A DNA stretch of 32,715 bases from Deltaproteobacteria bacterium (GCA_005879805.1 VBKL01000116.1:1-32715), one strand, 5' to 3'. Shown: positions 8,788 to 17,478, counted from the first letter of the stretch. Numbers and translations are program-made. Notes: generated by a model not told the origin, from the sequence alone.

Positions 8788-9810
8788 CTATACGATCAAC
8801 ATCGCGTCGCCGTAGCTGAAGAATCGGTACCTCTGGCGCACGGCCTCACGGTAGGCAGCGAGGAGGCGGTCGAGGCCGGCGAAGGCCGCGACCAGCATGA
8901 GCAGCGTGGAGCGCGGCAGGTGGAAGTTGGTGAAGAGCCCGTCGACGGCGCGGAAGCAGTAACCGGGGGAGACGAAGAGATCGGTCGCGCCTGGTCCGGC
9001 GCGGAGCCGCCCGCCCTCGCTCGCCGCCTCGAGGGTCCGGAGCGCCGTGGTACCCACCGCGATCACGCGCCCCCCTCTCTCGCGGGTGCGGGACCACGCT
9101 TCCGCCGTCGCGGGCGGCACCGTGCAGCGCTCCCGGTGCATGCGGTGCTCCTCGGTGCGGAGGCTGCGCACGGGAAGGAACGTCCCGGGGCCCACGTACA
9201 AGGTGATGGGAGCGAGCGAGATGCCGCGCAAGCGGAGCGATTCGAGGAGGGCGTCGGTGAAATGGAGGCCCGCGGTAGGCGCCGCCACGGCTCCGCGCTC
9301 GCGAGCGAAGATGGTCTGGTACCGCTCGCGATCGCTCGGCTCCGGGGGACGGTCGATGTACGGAGGCAGCGGTGTCTCCCCGGCCTCGTCGAGATACCGC
9401 CACAGGTCGTCCCCTTCGAAGGGAAGCCGGACCGTCACCTCGCCATCGCCGACGGCGGCGATCTCGATCCTCGCGCCGTGCGCTTCGACGATCGCGCCGG
9501 GCCGCAGCGGCTTCGACGAGCCTCCCAGGGCGAGCCAGTCCCTGCCTCCGAGCGGCTCGACGAGCAGAAGCTCCACCTTTCCGCCCGTCCCTTCCTTGTG
9601 ACCGCGAAGCCGCGCCGGAATCACCTTGGCGTCGTTGACGACGAGGAGGTCGCCCTCGCGCAGCAGATCGGGGAGGTCGCGGACGGATCGGTGCGCGGGC
9701 GCCCCCTCTGTCCGGGGAAGCACGAGGAGCCGCGAGGCGTCGCGCTCGGGGAGCGGGGCCTTGGCGATGAGCTCCTCGGGCAACTGGTAGTCGAACGCCG
9801 CGACGTCCAT
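8788..9810 (-). CDS. queA: S-adenosylmethionine:tRNA ribosyltransferase-isomerase
   Basis: QueA transfers and rearranges the ribosyl group of S-adenosylmethionine onto preQ1 in tRNA, giving epoxyqueuosine. The 340-residue frame starts MDVAAFDYQLPEELIAKAPL, the typical QueA opening, followed by RDASRLLVL, LLVVNDAKVIPARL, the conserved APTAGLHFT loop, the LYVGPGTFLPVR segment, VTTALRTLE-like region and a C-terminal FTNFHLPRSTLLMLVAAF motif. Length is normal. It lies between a glycosyltransferase gene (12 bp gap) and tgt (9 bp gap). The arrangement matches the widespread queA-tgt-yajC-secDF order. Confidence 0.97.
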   Translation of the reverse strand: MDVAAFDYQLPEELIAKAPLPERDASRLLVLPRTEGAPAHRSVRDLPDLLREGDLLVVNDAKVIPARLRGHKEGTGGKVELLLVEPLGGRDWLALGGSSKPLRPGAIVEAHGARIEIAAVGDGEVTVRLPFEGDDLWRYLDEAGETPLPPYIDRPPEPSDRERYQTIFARERGAVAAPTAGLHFTDALLESLRLRGISLAPITLYVGPGTFLPVRSLRTEEHRMHRERCTVPPATAEAWSRTRERGGRVIAVGTTALRTLEAASEGGRLRAGPGATDLFVSPGYCFRAVDGLFTNFHLPRSTLLMLVAAFAGLDRLLAAYREAVRQRYRFFSYGDAMLIV

Positions 9811-9822
9811 CGGTAGGCTGCT

Positions 9823-11124
9823 CTACCCCAGCTCGTCGACGATCTCGTACAGGCCGAGCGCGGGCAGGTGGAGGTATCCCGACCAGGCGGCGCGCGCCAG
9901 GGTTCCGTCCTCCACCCATTCGCGAAGCCACCCGCCCGCGGTCGCCGGGTCGTGCTGCCGGAGCAAAGCGCCCTGCTCTTCCGCCCAGCGCCGGTTGCGC
10001 TCCTCGTGGACGCCGACCGGTGGCGCGCAGACGAAGGGCATGCCCAGGGCGGCGAAGAAGGTGAGCTCGCTCGGCTTGCTCCACAGCGCGTCCGCCTCGG
10101 CGAGCAGGTCGTGGAACTTCCGCAAATAGGAAAGCGTGTCCGGGTCGTAGAGAATCTTCGCGCCCGGATGGCCTTCGAGGCCCGCGTCGCGGAGCGCCTC
10201 CCGGAAGGCGCGCGCGGCCGCTTCGCGACGGCCGGCGACGAGGGAGAGCTGCAGGCGCTCCGACTTCACCTCCGCGGCGATTCCGCGGATGAGGCGCACG
10301 GCGAGCGGGATCTGGGCCCCCGCTCCGCCGACGGCGAAGACCACCAGAGGCGGGCGCGACGGGGACGGAAGCGTGCCCAGATCGGCCGTCGCCCGCGTCC
10401 GCAAATGCTCGCGGGGAGCGAGCCGCCCGAGGCGCGAGGCGAGCAGCGTCCGCAGCCGCGAGCGGTCGCGGCCGACGAGGTGATCGGGAAGCGGAAACCC
10501 GGTGGTGCGCAAGTTCGACTCCAGGACACCGTAGCTGAGGAGCCGCCTGCGCGCGTGCTCGGTGGGAGCGAAGTACCGGATGGCGCTCTTGCGCGGTTCG
10601 GGGGGTGCCCAGACGCGGTTGATGTCCGAATCGGTAACCACGCAGTACAGATTCGTCGCGCCGTGCAGCTCCGCGAGGATGGCCGCTGCGTAGAAAGTGG
10701 TGACGAGCGGCGCGCCCGTCTCGCGCAGGTGCCTGGCGAGTTGCACGCCCGCCCCCGACTTTGCCGCGCGCACCATCCACCGCGTCCCGGCAGTGGGGCC
10801 AGAGCGATCCCGCGCCGGCCAGGGCGGCGGAATGGCGGTAATGGCCTTTACCAACGCCCCGAGGGGAGCGCGCACCGCAGGAAATTGCGAGAACCGCGTG
10901 AGCGCCTCGTAGAAGTTGCGCGTGCGTCCCCAGAAGCGCGCGTCCGTCTCGCCGCCGAGCGGCGGCTCCTCCATCCGGTGCAGCGGAACGCCGAACGCGT
11001 CCGCGAGCGCGAGCGCGGCGCGGAGGTGGCCATACCCCATGTCGATCGCGGCAACGACCGGTCGCTTGCCAGCTTGCTCGGGCACGGAATCGCGGCTTCT
11101 CCTGCCTGTCCCCTGCGCTGTCAA
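9823..11124 (-). CDS. Glycosyltransferase-like protein (GT-B fold, MurG/MGDG-synthase-like)
   Basis: The protein is up to 433 residues. It resembles GT28-type enzymes: an N-terminal Gly-rich turn (IDMGYGHLRAALALADAFG, about 27-45), a middle segment TNLYCVVTDSDINRVWAP recalling the acceptor domain of diacylglycerol glucosyltransferases, then a second Rossmann half with VVFAVGGAGAQI and a likely nucleotide-sugar site LLAEADALWSKPSELTFFAALGMPFVCAPPVG. Substrate is unknown. The TTG at 11124 has GGGGAGG very close; a GTG at 11085 is the alternative start. It is divergent from the GT4 gene at 11169 and 12 bp upstream of queA, so it likely heads that operon. Confidence 0.65.
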   Translation of the reverse strand: MTAQGTGRRSRDSVPEQAGKRPVVAAIDMGYGHLRAALALADAFGVPLHRMEEPPLGGETDARFWGRTRNFYEALTRFSQFPAVRAPLGALVKAITAIPPPWPARDRSGPTAGTRWMVRAAKSGAGVQLARHLRETGAPLVTTFYAAAILAELHGATNLYCVVTDSDINRVWAPPEPRKSAIRYFAPTEHARRRLLSYGVLESNLRTTGFPLPDHLVGRDRSRLRTLLASRLGRLAPREHLRTRATADLGTLPSPSRPPLVVFAVGGAGAQIPLAVRLIRGIAAEVKSERLQLSLVAGRREAAARAFREALRDAGLEGHPGAKILYDPDTLSYLRKFHDLLAEADALWSKPSELTFFAALGMPFVCAPPVGVHEERNRRWAEEQGALLRQHDPATAGGWLREWVEDGTLARAAWSGYLHLPALGLYEIVDELG

Positions 11125-11168
11125 GGGCCTCCCCGCCCCTGCACCGAGTGCACAGCTTGGGGGTCATC

Positions 11169-12311
11169 ATGGACATTCCTGTCCTCCACCTCCTGAATCG
11201 CTTCTGGATCGGCGGCGCCGAGCGCCAGTTCGTCGAGCGCCTGCGCCGCAATCCGAAGGGGTTCTCGGTGCTGGTCGGTTGCCTGGAGCTTTCCGGACCG
11301 CTCTTGCCGCAGATTCGCGCCCTCGGGCACGAACCCTGGGTTTTCCCGGTCAACGGCTCGCTTTTGCAAGCAAACACCGCCAAGCAGATCGCCCTCATGG
11401 CGGCGCTCATCCGGGATCACGGCGTCCGCATCGTCCACGCCACGGACTACTACACGAACCTGCTGGCGCTCGGGGCGGGCAAATTGACCGGTGCCAAGGT
11501 GATCGTGAGCCGCCTCGACCTCGGGCACCTGCGGGCGGGCTTCGGCCGCTGGCACCGCGAGGCCGAAAAGTGGAACGCGCGCAACGCGGACCTCGTCGTC
11601 GCCAACGCGGACGCCGTGCGCGAGGTCTGCATCCGGGAAGAGGGATGCGACCCGGATCGAGTGGTGGTGGTGCGCAACGGACTCGATACGGCGCATTTCG
11701 ACGCGCTGGCCAGGCAGCCGCTGCAGGCCCCCCTGCCCATCGAAGATGGCGACCTTCCCGTCGCGGTGATCGGGAACCTCTGGCGCGTGAAGGGGCACCG
11801 GACGCTGGTCGAGGCGGCGGCGGAGATCGCGGCGCGGATCCCGCGGGTGAAGTTCCTCTGCGCGGGCGAAGGACCGGAACGCGAAGCCCTGGAAAAGCGC
11901 ATCGCGGAGCTGGGTCTCGAGAAGACGGTCCATCTGCTCGGCCACCGTCTCGACATCCCGGCCATCCTCGCCCGCTCCCGGGCGGCCTGCCTCTGCTCGA
12001 GCGCGGAGGGCCTCTCCAACGCGCTGATGGAAGCGATGGCCTCGAGCCTGCCCATCGTCGCTACCTCGGTAGGCGGCAATCCGGAGCTGGTGCGGCCGGG
12101 CGAGAACGGCCTTCTCGTCCCCTTCGGCGACGCCCGGGCGCTCTCGACGGCGCTGGTCCAACTGCTTTCCGATCCCGCGGCGGCCGCGGAGATGGGGCGG
12201 CGCGGAAGACTCCGGATCGAGAGCGAGCTGACGCTCGAGAAGATGGCGGAAGGGCACGGCGCTCTCTATCGGCGGGCCCTCGACGCCTCTGCGGTTCGCG
12301 CCGCCGCGTGA
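11169..12311 (+). CDS. Glycosyltransferase family 4 protein
   Basis: This 380-residue GT-B glycosyltransferase begins MDIPVLHLLNRFWIGGAERQ, the donor/acceptor GG(A)E turn of GT4 enzymes, and has the VVVVRNGLDTAHF linker, VIGNLWRVKGHRTLVEAA, FLCAGEGPER and the EX7E motif in SSAEGLSNALMEAMA, followed by SVGGNPELV. Such enzymes move a sugar from an activated donor to a lipid, glycan or protein acceptor at the cytoplasmic face of the membrane. ATG 11169 is chosen because GGGGG lies about 6 bases before it; a GTG at 11148 is in frame upstream. The acceptor is not predictable. A membrane-protein gene follows after 15 bp. Confidence 0.88.
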   Translation: MDIPVLHLLNRFWIGGAERQFVERLRRNPKGFSVLVGCLELSGPLLPQIRALGHEPWVFPVNGSLLQANTAKQIALMAALIRDHGVRIVHATDYYTNLLALGAGKLTGAKVIVSRLDLGHLRAGFGRWHREAEKWNARNADLVVANADAVREVCIREEGCDPDRVVVVRNGLDTAHFDALARQPLQAPLPIEDGDLPVAVIGNLWRVKGHRTLVEAAAEIAARIPRVKFLCAGEGPEREALEKRIAELGLEKTVHLLGHRLDIPAILARSRAACLCSSAEGLSNALMEAMASSLPIVATSVGGNPELVRPGENGLLVPFGDARALSTALVQLLSDPAAAAEMGRRGRLRIESELTLEKMAEGHGALYRRALDASAVRAAA

Positions 12312-12326
12312 TACGAACGGCACGAC

Positions 12327-13205
12327 GTGGCCTCCGAATCCGGCATCATGGCCGAGGCGTTCGCCGCCGTCCGGCGAAGCCCTCTCGCCATTTTCGCTGC
12401 CTCGGCGCTCGCCATCATGCCCGCGCACCTGCTCGCCAGTGCCGTCGACTACGTCGGGGCGCGCGGGATTACGGCCGAGACTCCGCCGACGCGCTCGGAG
12501 CAGGTGAGAAGCCGGCGTGCCGAGCTCGCCGATCGCGCTGCGCCAGCGAGCCCGGAAGCGAATACGGCGGAGCAGCGCGAGGTCCTCCGCCAGGCGTCCG
12601 GAACCCCGCCGCCCACCCAGCCGCTGCGGCTCCGGTTTGGCCGGGGAATCACGCAGGCGATCGCCATCGGCATCCTCTTCGCCGGACTGCTCCTCGCCCA
12701 GGCCGCGATCGTCCCGCTCGCCTTCGGCCAGGGCGGAGCGGCAGCCGCGTGGGCCGCGGTGGGCGCTCGATTCGGGTCGGTGTGCGCCGCGGCTTTTGCC
12801 GGAGCCGCGCTGGTCGCCGTCGGTATTCTCTGCCTTGTCGTGCCGGGGATCGTGATCGCCATTGTTTTTTTCTTCGCCGCTCCGGCCGCCGTCTCGGAGC
12901 CGAACGGCGGGTTCGCGGCGCTGCAGCGGTCAGTGCGGCTCTTCGGACGGGTCTGGCCGGAGCTCGTCGCCCTCGTCTTCGTGACCGCGGGCATCGACGT
13001 CGGGCTCCACGAGCTGGTCTTCCGGCTGTTCCCGACGCTGCGCCCGATTCCCGCGGCTCTCGTCGACGCCGCGCTGAGCGCGCTCGTCCTGCCCTTTCCA
13101 CTGCTCCTGAGCGCCATCCTCTACCTGCGCGCCCGCAGCGCGGCGGACGGCGTTCCCATGGAGGAACTGCGTCAGTACATGCGCCGGATCTCCGCGCCGG
13201 GATAG
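12327..13205 (+). CDS. Multi-pass membrane protein of unknown function
   Basis: The 292-residue protein has a first hydrophobic segment around 16-36, a soluble Ala/Pro/Glu-rich insert (about 50-105), then four to five hydrophobic helices, including AIAIGILFAGLLLAQAAIVPLAF and ALVAVGILCLVVPGIVIAIVFFFAAPA. It then carries the ALQRSVRLFGRVWPELVAL segment seen in some GDPD-membrane-domain/DUF975-like proteins. I cannot assign a reaction. It starts with GTG (ATG at 12348 is possible) 15 bp after the GT4 gene, and its last 34 bp overlap the convergent SpoIID-like gene. Probably co-expressed with the glycosyltransferase. Confidence 0.7.
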   Translation: MASESGIMAEAFAAVRRSPLAIFAASALAIMPAHLLASAVDYVGARGITAETPPTRSEQVRSRRAELADRAAPASPEANTAEQREVLRQASGTPPPTQPLRLRFGRGITQAIAIGILFAGLLLAQAAIVPLAFGQGGAAAAWAAVGARFGSVCAAAFAGAALVAVGILCLVVPGIVIAIVFFFAAPAAVSEPNGGFAALQRSVRLFGRVWPELVALVFVTAGIDVGLHELVFRLFPTLRPIPAALVDAALSALVLPFPLLLSAILYLRARSAADGVPMEELRQYMRRISAPG

Positions 13206-14236
13206 TAATGGGCGAGGATGGCCCGGTAGCCGTCGCCGTGGAGAGCCCGCCCCCGCGCTCCCCACTGGCAGAGGCCGACGCCGTGGCCGCTGCCGCGCCC
13301 GCGGAAGACGGCGGAATCCTTCTCGAGGTTCACCTCGAAAAGGAGCGAGGGCAGCGTCTCGTATCCGAGGATCTGGCGCAGCTCGGATGCGCCGATCCGG
13401 CGCGTTCCACCGCTGGTCCCGAGGGCGATCTCCCTGGCGCGGCCGCTCGTGGTGCGCTCCGAGACGGAGACGGCGGAGACCGGAGCGAGGATCCGCCGCG
13501 CCTTCCGCAGCGCGGCCGAGATCTCCCGGAGCGGAATCCGCGCCGTCCAGGGCCGGTCCGGGTCGCCCTCGTCTTCGCGCGCGCCGGCGAGGTACGGCGT
13601 CGCGCCGGCGGGGAGCCGGAAGGCCTCCTCCGCAGCTTCGCTCCGTCCTCCGCACGAGGCGCTGAAGTACGCCGCGATCGGGGCCTCGCCGAAGGTCAGC
13701 ACCTCGCCGTGCGTGGCTCGGGCCGCTTCTTTTGCCGCTTCTGTCGCGCCGCCCTGCGCGTAGACCTGATCGAGCACCGAAGCGCGGAGGTGGAAACGCG
13801 AAGAGGGACCCCGCGCCACTTTCTGTGCCATGGCGAAGGTCCGGGCGGCGACCGCCTGGGCTTCGAGGGCCGCCTTGGGCCAGGCGGAAGGAACCTCCGC
13901 CGACACCACCGAAGCGACGTACTCCTCGAGATCGACGGATTCGACCGCCGAGATCCCGTCGCCGTCGGCCCAGAGCGTGAGCTTCCCCGCGATTGGGTGG
14001 CCGTCGAGACGGGTCCCTGGCTCGAATGATACGGGCGGCGGCGCTTCGCTTTGGCTTGTCTGTAATTTTCCATGTCGAGCGGTAAGGCGCAGACCGCCCG
14101 CCAGGAGCGCCGCCGACTCGACGCGCGCAGCGGGATGCCCGCTCCACAGCTCGATGCGGATCTCCTCGCCCGCGGCGGCGCCGGAGACCAGGATCGCGCA
14201 GAGGTAGGCGGCGGGCGGTGGCGGGCGCACCGCCAA
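13172..14236 (-). CDS. SpoIID/LytB-domain protein (peptidoglycan-acting)
   Basis: The product has a short hydrophobic N-terminus (about 9-22, signal-like) and a full SpoIID domain. VDLEEYVASVVSAEVPSAWP carries the catalytic Glu near residue 114, followed by EAQAVAARTFA, the SASCGGRS segment, the WTARIPL stretch and the C-terminal GRGSGHGVGLCQWGARG motif. SpoIID enzymes are lytic transglycosylases that cleave denuded glycan strands; outside spore formers they probably act in the cell wall or in division. The start is TTG 14236 or GTG 14230. It overlaps the convergent membrane-protein gene by 34 bp and is divergent from the cyclase gene with a 57 bp gap. Confidence 0.88.
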   Translation of the reverse strand: MAVRPPPPAAYLCAILVSGAAAGEEIRIELWSGHPAARVESAALLAGGLRLTARHGKLQTSQSEAPPPVSFEPGTRLDGHPIAGKLTLWADGDGISAVESVDLEEYVASVVSAEVPSAWPKAALEAQAVAARTFAMAQKVARGPSSRFHLRASVLDQVYAQGGATEAAKEAARATHGEVLTFGEAPIAAYFSASCGGRSEAAEEAFRLPAGATPYLAGAREDEGDPDRPWTARIPLREISAALRKARRILAPVSAVSVSERTTSGRAREIALGTSGGTRRIGASELRQILGYETLPSLLFEVNLEKDSAVFRGRGSGHGVGLCQWGARGRALHGDGYRAILAHYYPGAEIRRMY

Positions 14237-14258
14237 CGCTTATCCCGGCGGCCGGTCA

Positions 14259-14286
14259 TTGGGAAAAAAGGGGACAGTGCTAGAAT
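14259..14286 (+). promoter_or_regulatory. Sigma70-type promoter candidate for the cyclase gene
   Basis: TTGGGA (14259-14264) and TAGAAT (14281-14286) are separated by 16 bp in the short gap between divergent genes. The first codon, GTG at 14294, is only 7 bases after the -10 box, so the transcript would be leaderless or nearly so. No Shine-Dalgarno is obvious. Confidence 0.4.
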
Positions 14287-14293
14287 CAGGTCC

Positions 14294-15578
14294 GTGCTGC
14301 GGCGCATCAGGAAGTCGATCGCCCTGAAGCTCATCCTGGCCTCCGCGATCCCTTCCGCGCTGGTGCTGCTCGTAGGCCTAGGCGCGCTGATCGCCCACAC
14401 CGAACGGATCGCGCAGGTCAATCCCGGAGCCGCCTTCCGGCAGCTCAAGGAGGGCGCGGTCCTCGGATCGCTCCTCACGCTGACCTTCGCCGCGCTCGCG
14501 GTCGCGCTCACCACGCGAAGGTTCCTGCTCAAGCCCATCCAGCGCATCGCCACCACCATGGGACGCGCGGAGCTGGGCGACTTCCTCGTTCGCGCCCAGG
14601 TGGCAACCGAGGACGAGCTCGGGCGCCTCGCGCGGTCCTTCAACACCATGCTCGCTCGCGTGACCGATATGGCGGTGAAGGAGATCGAGACCCGCCGCTC
14701 GATGGAGCAGCTCGAGCGCGAGCTGGCCCTCAAGCGCGAGCTGCAGGCGGCCCACGAGAAGCTCGCCGAGCACGTGCGCGACATGGAGCTGCTCCTCGGC
14801 GTCTCGGGCGCCGTGACCGGCACGCTGGAGTTGCCCGCGCAGCTCCAGGAGCTGGGCACGCTGGTCTGCCAGGCCCTCGGGGTGCGCGAGTGGACCGCGA
14901 TGCTCCTCGATTCCCATCTGCAGCGGCTGGTGGTCGAGGCGGCGGTGGGGCACGCCGCCGACTCGATGCGCGGAGTGCGGTTCGCCCGCGGCGAGGGGAT
15001 CGCCGGACTGGTCGCGCAGCACGGGCGCAGCATCTACGTCGAGGACGTGGAGCGCGACCCGCGCTACCTGCACTACAAGGGCCGGCATCCGGGAACCGGA
15101 TCGCTTCGCCCGCCTGGAGCAGGAGCTTTCGCGATCGATGCGCTTCGGCGACGAGGTGAGCGTCCTCATGATCGACATCGACCTGTTCAAGGCCGTCAAC
15201 GACGGCCACGGACACGCCGCGGGCGATACCGTGCTGCGCAACGTCGCGATGCTCCTCAAGCGCAACGTCCGCAAGGTCGACATGGTGGCGCGCTACGGCG
15301 GCGAGGAGTTCATGGTCGTCCTGCCCCGCATCCGGCTGGAGGAGGCGATCGACGTGGCCGAGAAGCTCCGCCGTACCGTGGCGGCCGCCGCCTTTTCGAC
15401 CGGCGCGGGCGCCGCGCCGATCCGCGTCACCGTCTCCATCGGGGCGGCCGCGTTCGGCCATGACGCCGTAGACGTCGCCGGCCTGCTCGAAAAGGCCGAC
15501 TACGCCTTGTACGAAGCCAAGCATTCCGGACGGAATCGCGTCGCGGTCCACTCGCCCGCCGGCCGCGGCGCAGCTTGA
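14294..15578 (+). pseudogene. HAMP-GAF-GGDEF diguanylate cyclase, broken by internal deletion and frameshift
   Basis: The first frame (14294 to about 15095, open to 15463) encodes two membrane helices (about 12-34 and 55-74), a HAMP domain with DELGRLARSFN, a coiled coil, and a GAF domain up to DPRYLHYKGRHP. The frame then becomes nonsense. In another frame, DRFARLEQELSRSMRFGDE leads into an intact GGDEF domain: MIDIDLFKAVNDGHGH, inhibitory-site RKVD and active-site GGEEF. An ATG at 15138 could start this part. The end of GAF, the linker and the start of GGDEF (DxLTGLxNRR) are missing, by my estimate roughly 75-80 residues. An intact version would make cyclic di-GMP in response to a bound signal. 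Real lesion or assembly gap cannot be told from sequence. Confidence 0.85.
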
Positions 15579-15708
15579 GTTTCGGGTCCGATCCGCGACA
15601 GTCCGTTTTATTGCTTTGCCTCTGGCGAACGGTTGCCCCGCAGCCTGGCTGTGCCCAGATCTTCCCCGCGACGAGATCGATAGCGGTGATGTTCCCGGGG
15701 GAGGCGTG

Positions 15709-16275
15709 ATGGTGGCGACGGCGTTGTTCCTGGCACTCGTGGCGGCTGCCGAACCGAGCCGCGCGGCGGCCGATTCGGTCGAGTCCATGCTCTCCGAGGA
15801 GAGCGCGGACGTGTTCCTCGCCAAAGCGACCCTCCAGCAGTACCTCTCGCGCATCGTCCGCAAGGACTGGGACGGCGTCCGCCGGCTCACCCATCCGAAG
15901 GCGCTGGCGAAGATCGAGTCGGGGAGGAAGAAGGCGAAGGATCCCGGGGCGCTCGCGCCCTGGCAGGACGATTCGGATCAGCTGAAGACCTTCGAGTTCC
16001 GCGGTGCGCGCCAGGTGTCTGCGGGCGTGGTGCTGGTGGCGGTCGGCGAGGACGTCTACCACTCGGACGACCAAGGCATGAGCACGGGGAATCCGGCGGT
16101 GTACCTCCTGTTCAAGTCGCGCAACGGGTTCCTGGTGGGCGACAAGATGGAAGGCGTCGGGCTCGGGAGGGCCGCGGGCGAGCAGGCCCGGGCGGCGTAT
16201 CCGGGGTGGGTGGATCACCAGGTGCAGGCCCAGGCGCGCAGGGCGGAGGCCATCCGCAATGGGCGGCATCGATAA
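15709..16275 (+). CDS. Exported protein of unknown function
   Basis: The 188-residue frame starts at ATG 15709 behind GGGGGAGG. Residues 1-20 (MVATALFLALVAAAEPSRA) look like a signal peptide. The mature part has an FLAKATLQQYLSRIVRKDWDGVRRLTHPKAL helix and then alternating strands (FEFRGARQVSAGVVLVAVGED, AVYLLFKSRNGFLVGDK), a layout that recalls an NTF2-like or lipocalin-size fold, but I recognise no family. It ends just before the large hexamer repeat and is convergent with moxR. An in-frame upstream ATG (15616) would put the signal peptide inside the protein and is rejected. Confidence 0.75.
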   Translation: MVATALFLALVAAAEPSRAAADSVESMLSEESADVFLAKATLQQYLSRIVRKDWDGVRRLTHPKALAKIESGRKKAKDPGALAPWQDDSDQLKTFEFRGARQVSAGVVLVAVGEDVYHSDDQGMSTGNPAVYLLFKSRNGFLVGDKMEGVGLGRAAGEQARAAYPGWVDHQVQAQARRAEAIRNGRHR

Positions 16276-16281
16276 AGGGCC

Positions 16282-16510
16282 GTTGACCCTCTCCGACCTA
16301 CGTTGACGTTGACCTTGACGTGATCGTTGACCTTGACGGCGACGGCGACGTGGACGTCTCTTGGCGTTGACGTTGACGTAGTTGGTGGACGTGGGCGTTG
16401 ACGGCCGTCAACGTCAACCCACTACGTCAACGTCAAGGTCTTTCGTCAACGTCGCCGTCGCCGTCAACCTCAACGACCACGTCAACGTCAACGACCACGT
16501 CAAGGTCGAC
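16282..16510. repeat. Phased hexamer inverted-repeat element, copy B (large palindromic array)
   Basis: The left arm (16282-16402) is built of GTTGAC/CTTGAC units, with GGCGAC twice at 16338-16349. The right arm (16407-16510) is built of GTCAAC/GTCAAG units, with GTCGCC twice at 16451-16462. The arms meet at a perfect 16-bp palindrome, GTTGACGGCCGTCAAC (16397-16412). They are imperfect reverse complements over about 100 bp, with matching order of units. It fills the gap between the convergent exported-protein gene and moxR. It could fold into a very long hairpin on either strand and act as a two-way terminator or as a protein-binding array. Copy A (2975-3083) has the same plan. Confidence 0.9.
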
Positions 16511-16533
16511 GTTTCTCAGGACGAGTTGGTTAA

Positions 16534-17478
16534 CTAGACCACCCCCGCCGGCAGCTCCGCGCCCGCGATATACCCCAGATGCTCCCTGGCCTTCCCGATA
16601 TCCGCCTCGTACTTCAATAGCGTCGATAGCGTCTCCGACACGAGCTGCCCGTCCAGCGTCGCCGCCTCGAGCAGCACCAGCGCCCGGATCCAATCGAGCG
16701 TCTCCGCGATCGACGGCGGCTTCTTCAAGTCCAGCTTCCGGATCGCTTGCACCGCCGCTACCACCTTGCGCGCGAGGGCCTCGGAGACCCCGGGCACCCT
16801 CCCCCGCACGATCTCCAGCTCCCGCTGGGGCGTGGGGAAATCGATGTAGAGGTGCAGGCAGCGCCGCTTGAGGGCGTCGGAGAGCTCGCGCGCGGCGTTG
16901 CTCGTGAGGACCACCCGGGGCGTCGTCAGGGCCTTCACCGTACCGATCTCCGGAACCGTGACCGCGAAGTCAGCGAGGACCTCGAGCAGGAACGCCTCGA
17001 ATTCCGGATCCGCCTTGTCGATCTCGTCAATGAGCAGCAGCGCGGGCTTCTCGCTGCGCAGCGCCGCGAGGATGGGCCGCGGCAAGAGGAACCGCTCGCT
17101 GAAGAAGAGGTCCTCCGATCCCGCGATGCGATCGGCGGCCTCGCGCAGGGTCGAGGCCCCCGCGATGGTCTCCGCGATCTTGTCCTTGAGGAGCTGCGTG
17201 TAGAGGAGCTGTTTCGCGTACTCCCATTCGTAGAGCGCCTTCGACTCGTCGAGCCCCTCGTAGCACTGCAGGCGGATGAGCGTGCGCCCGGTCGCCTGGC
17301 CGAAGGCCCGGGCCAGCTCGGTCTTGCCGACCCCCGCGGGACCTTCGACGAGAACGGGTTTCTCCAGCCGGTCGGCGAGGTACACGCTGGTGGCGATTTC
17401 CGTCGAGGGCAGGTAGCCCACCGACCGCAGCCGCGCTTCGGCATCTTGCACGCTGGCGAGCGAAACGGCCTCTGGCAT
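16534..17478 (-). CDS. MoxR-family AAA+ ATPase
   Basis: The 314-residue protein has Walker A GPAGVGKT (46-53), Walker B LLLIDEID (148-154), sensor 1 in VVLTSNAARELSDALKRRC with its arginine finger region, and a C-terminal lid helix bundle with SIAETLDWIRAL. It looks like the CoxD/MoxR branch, chaperone-like ATPases that usually act with a VWA-domain protein on a metal enzyme or membrane complex. No VWA gene is in view, so its client is unknown; the genes on either side give no hint. Its stop lies 23 bp from the hexamer array, and the start has only a weak ribosome site. Confidence 0.93.
   Translation of the reverse strand: MPEAVSLASVQDAEARLRSVGYLPSTEIATSVYLADRLEKPVLVEGPAGVGKTELARAFGQATGRTLIRLQCYEGLDESKALYEWEYAKQLLYTQLLKDKIAETIAGASTLREAADRIAGSEDLFFSERFLLPRPILAALRSEKPALLLIDEIDKADPEFEAFLLEVLADFAVTVPEIGTVKALTTPRVVLTSNAARELSDALKRRCLHLYIDFPTPQRELEIVRGRVPGVSEALARKVVAAVQAIRKLDLKKPPSIAETLDWIRALVLLEAATLDGQLVSETLSTLLKYEADIGKAREHLGYIAGAELPAGVV

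Noticed and set aside
9812-9827. GGTAG-GCTGCT-CTACC inverted repeat before queA as a riboswitch or operator
   Set aside because: It overlaps the stop codon of the glycosyltransferase gene, has 5-bp arms only, and no preQ1-riboswitch features are present.
10916-14029. 1,037-residue plus-strand open frame
   Set aside because: It runs across several real genes in other frames and is low-complexity, rich in Arg, Gly and Ala; a shadow.
16282-16510. CRISPR array
   Set aside because: Units are only 6 bp, contiguous, without spacers, and form inverted arms; no cas gene is nearby.
16398-16693. Repeat protein encoded by the hexamer array (V-D/V-N or S-T dipeptide repeats)
   Set aside because: Any frame through a 6-bp repeat gives dipeptide repeats; there is no start signal, and the frames run antisense into moxR or into shadow sequence.
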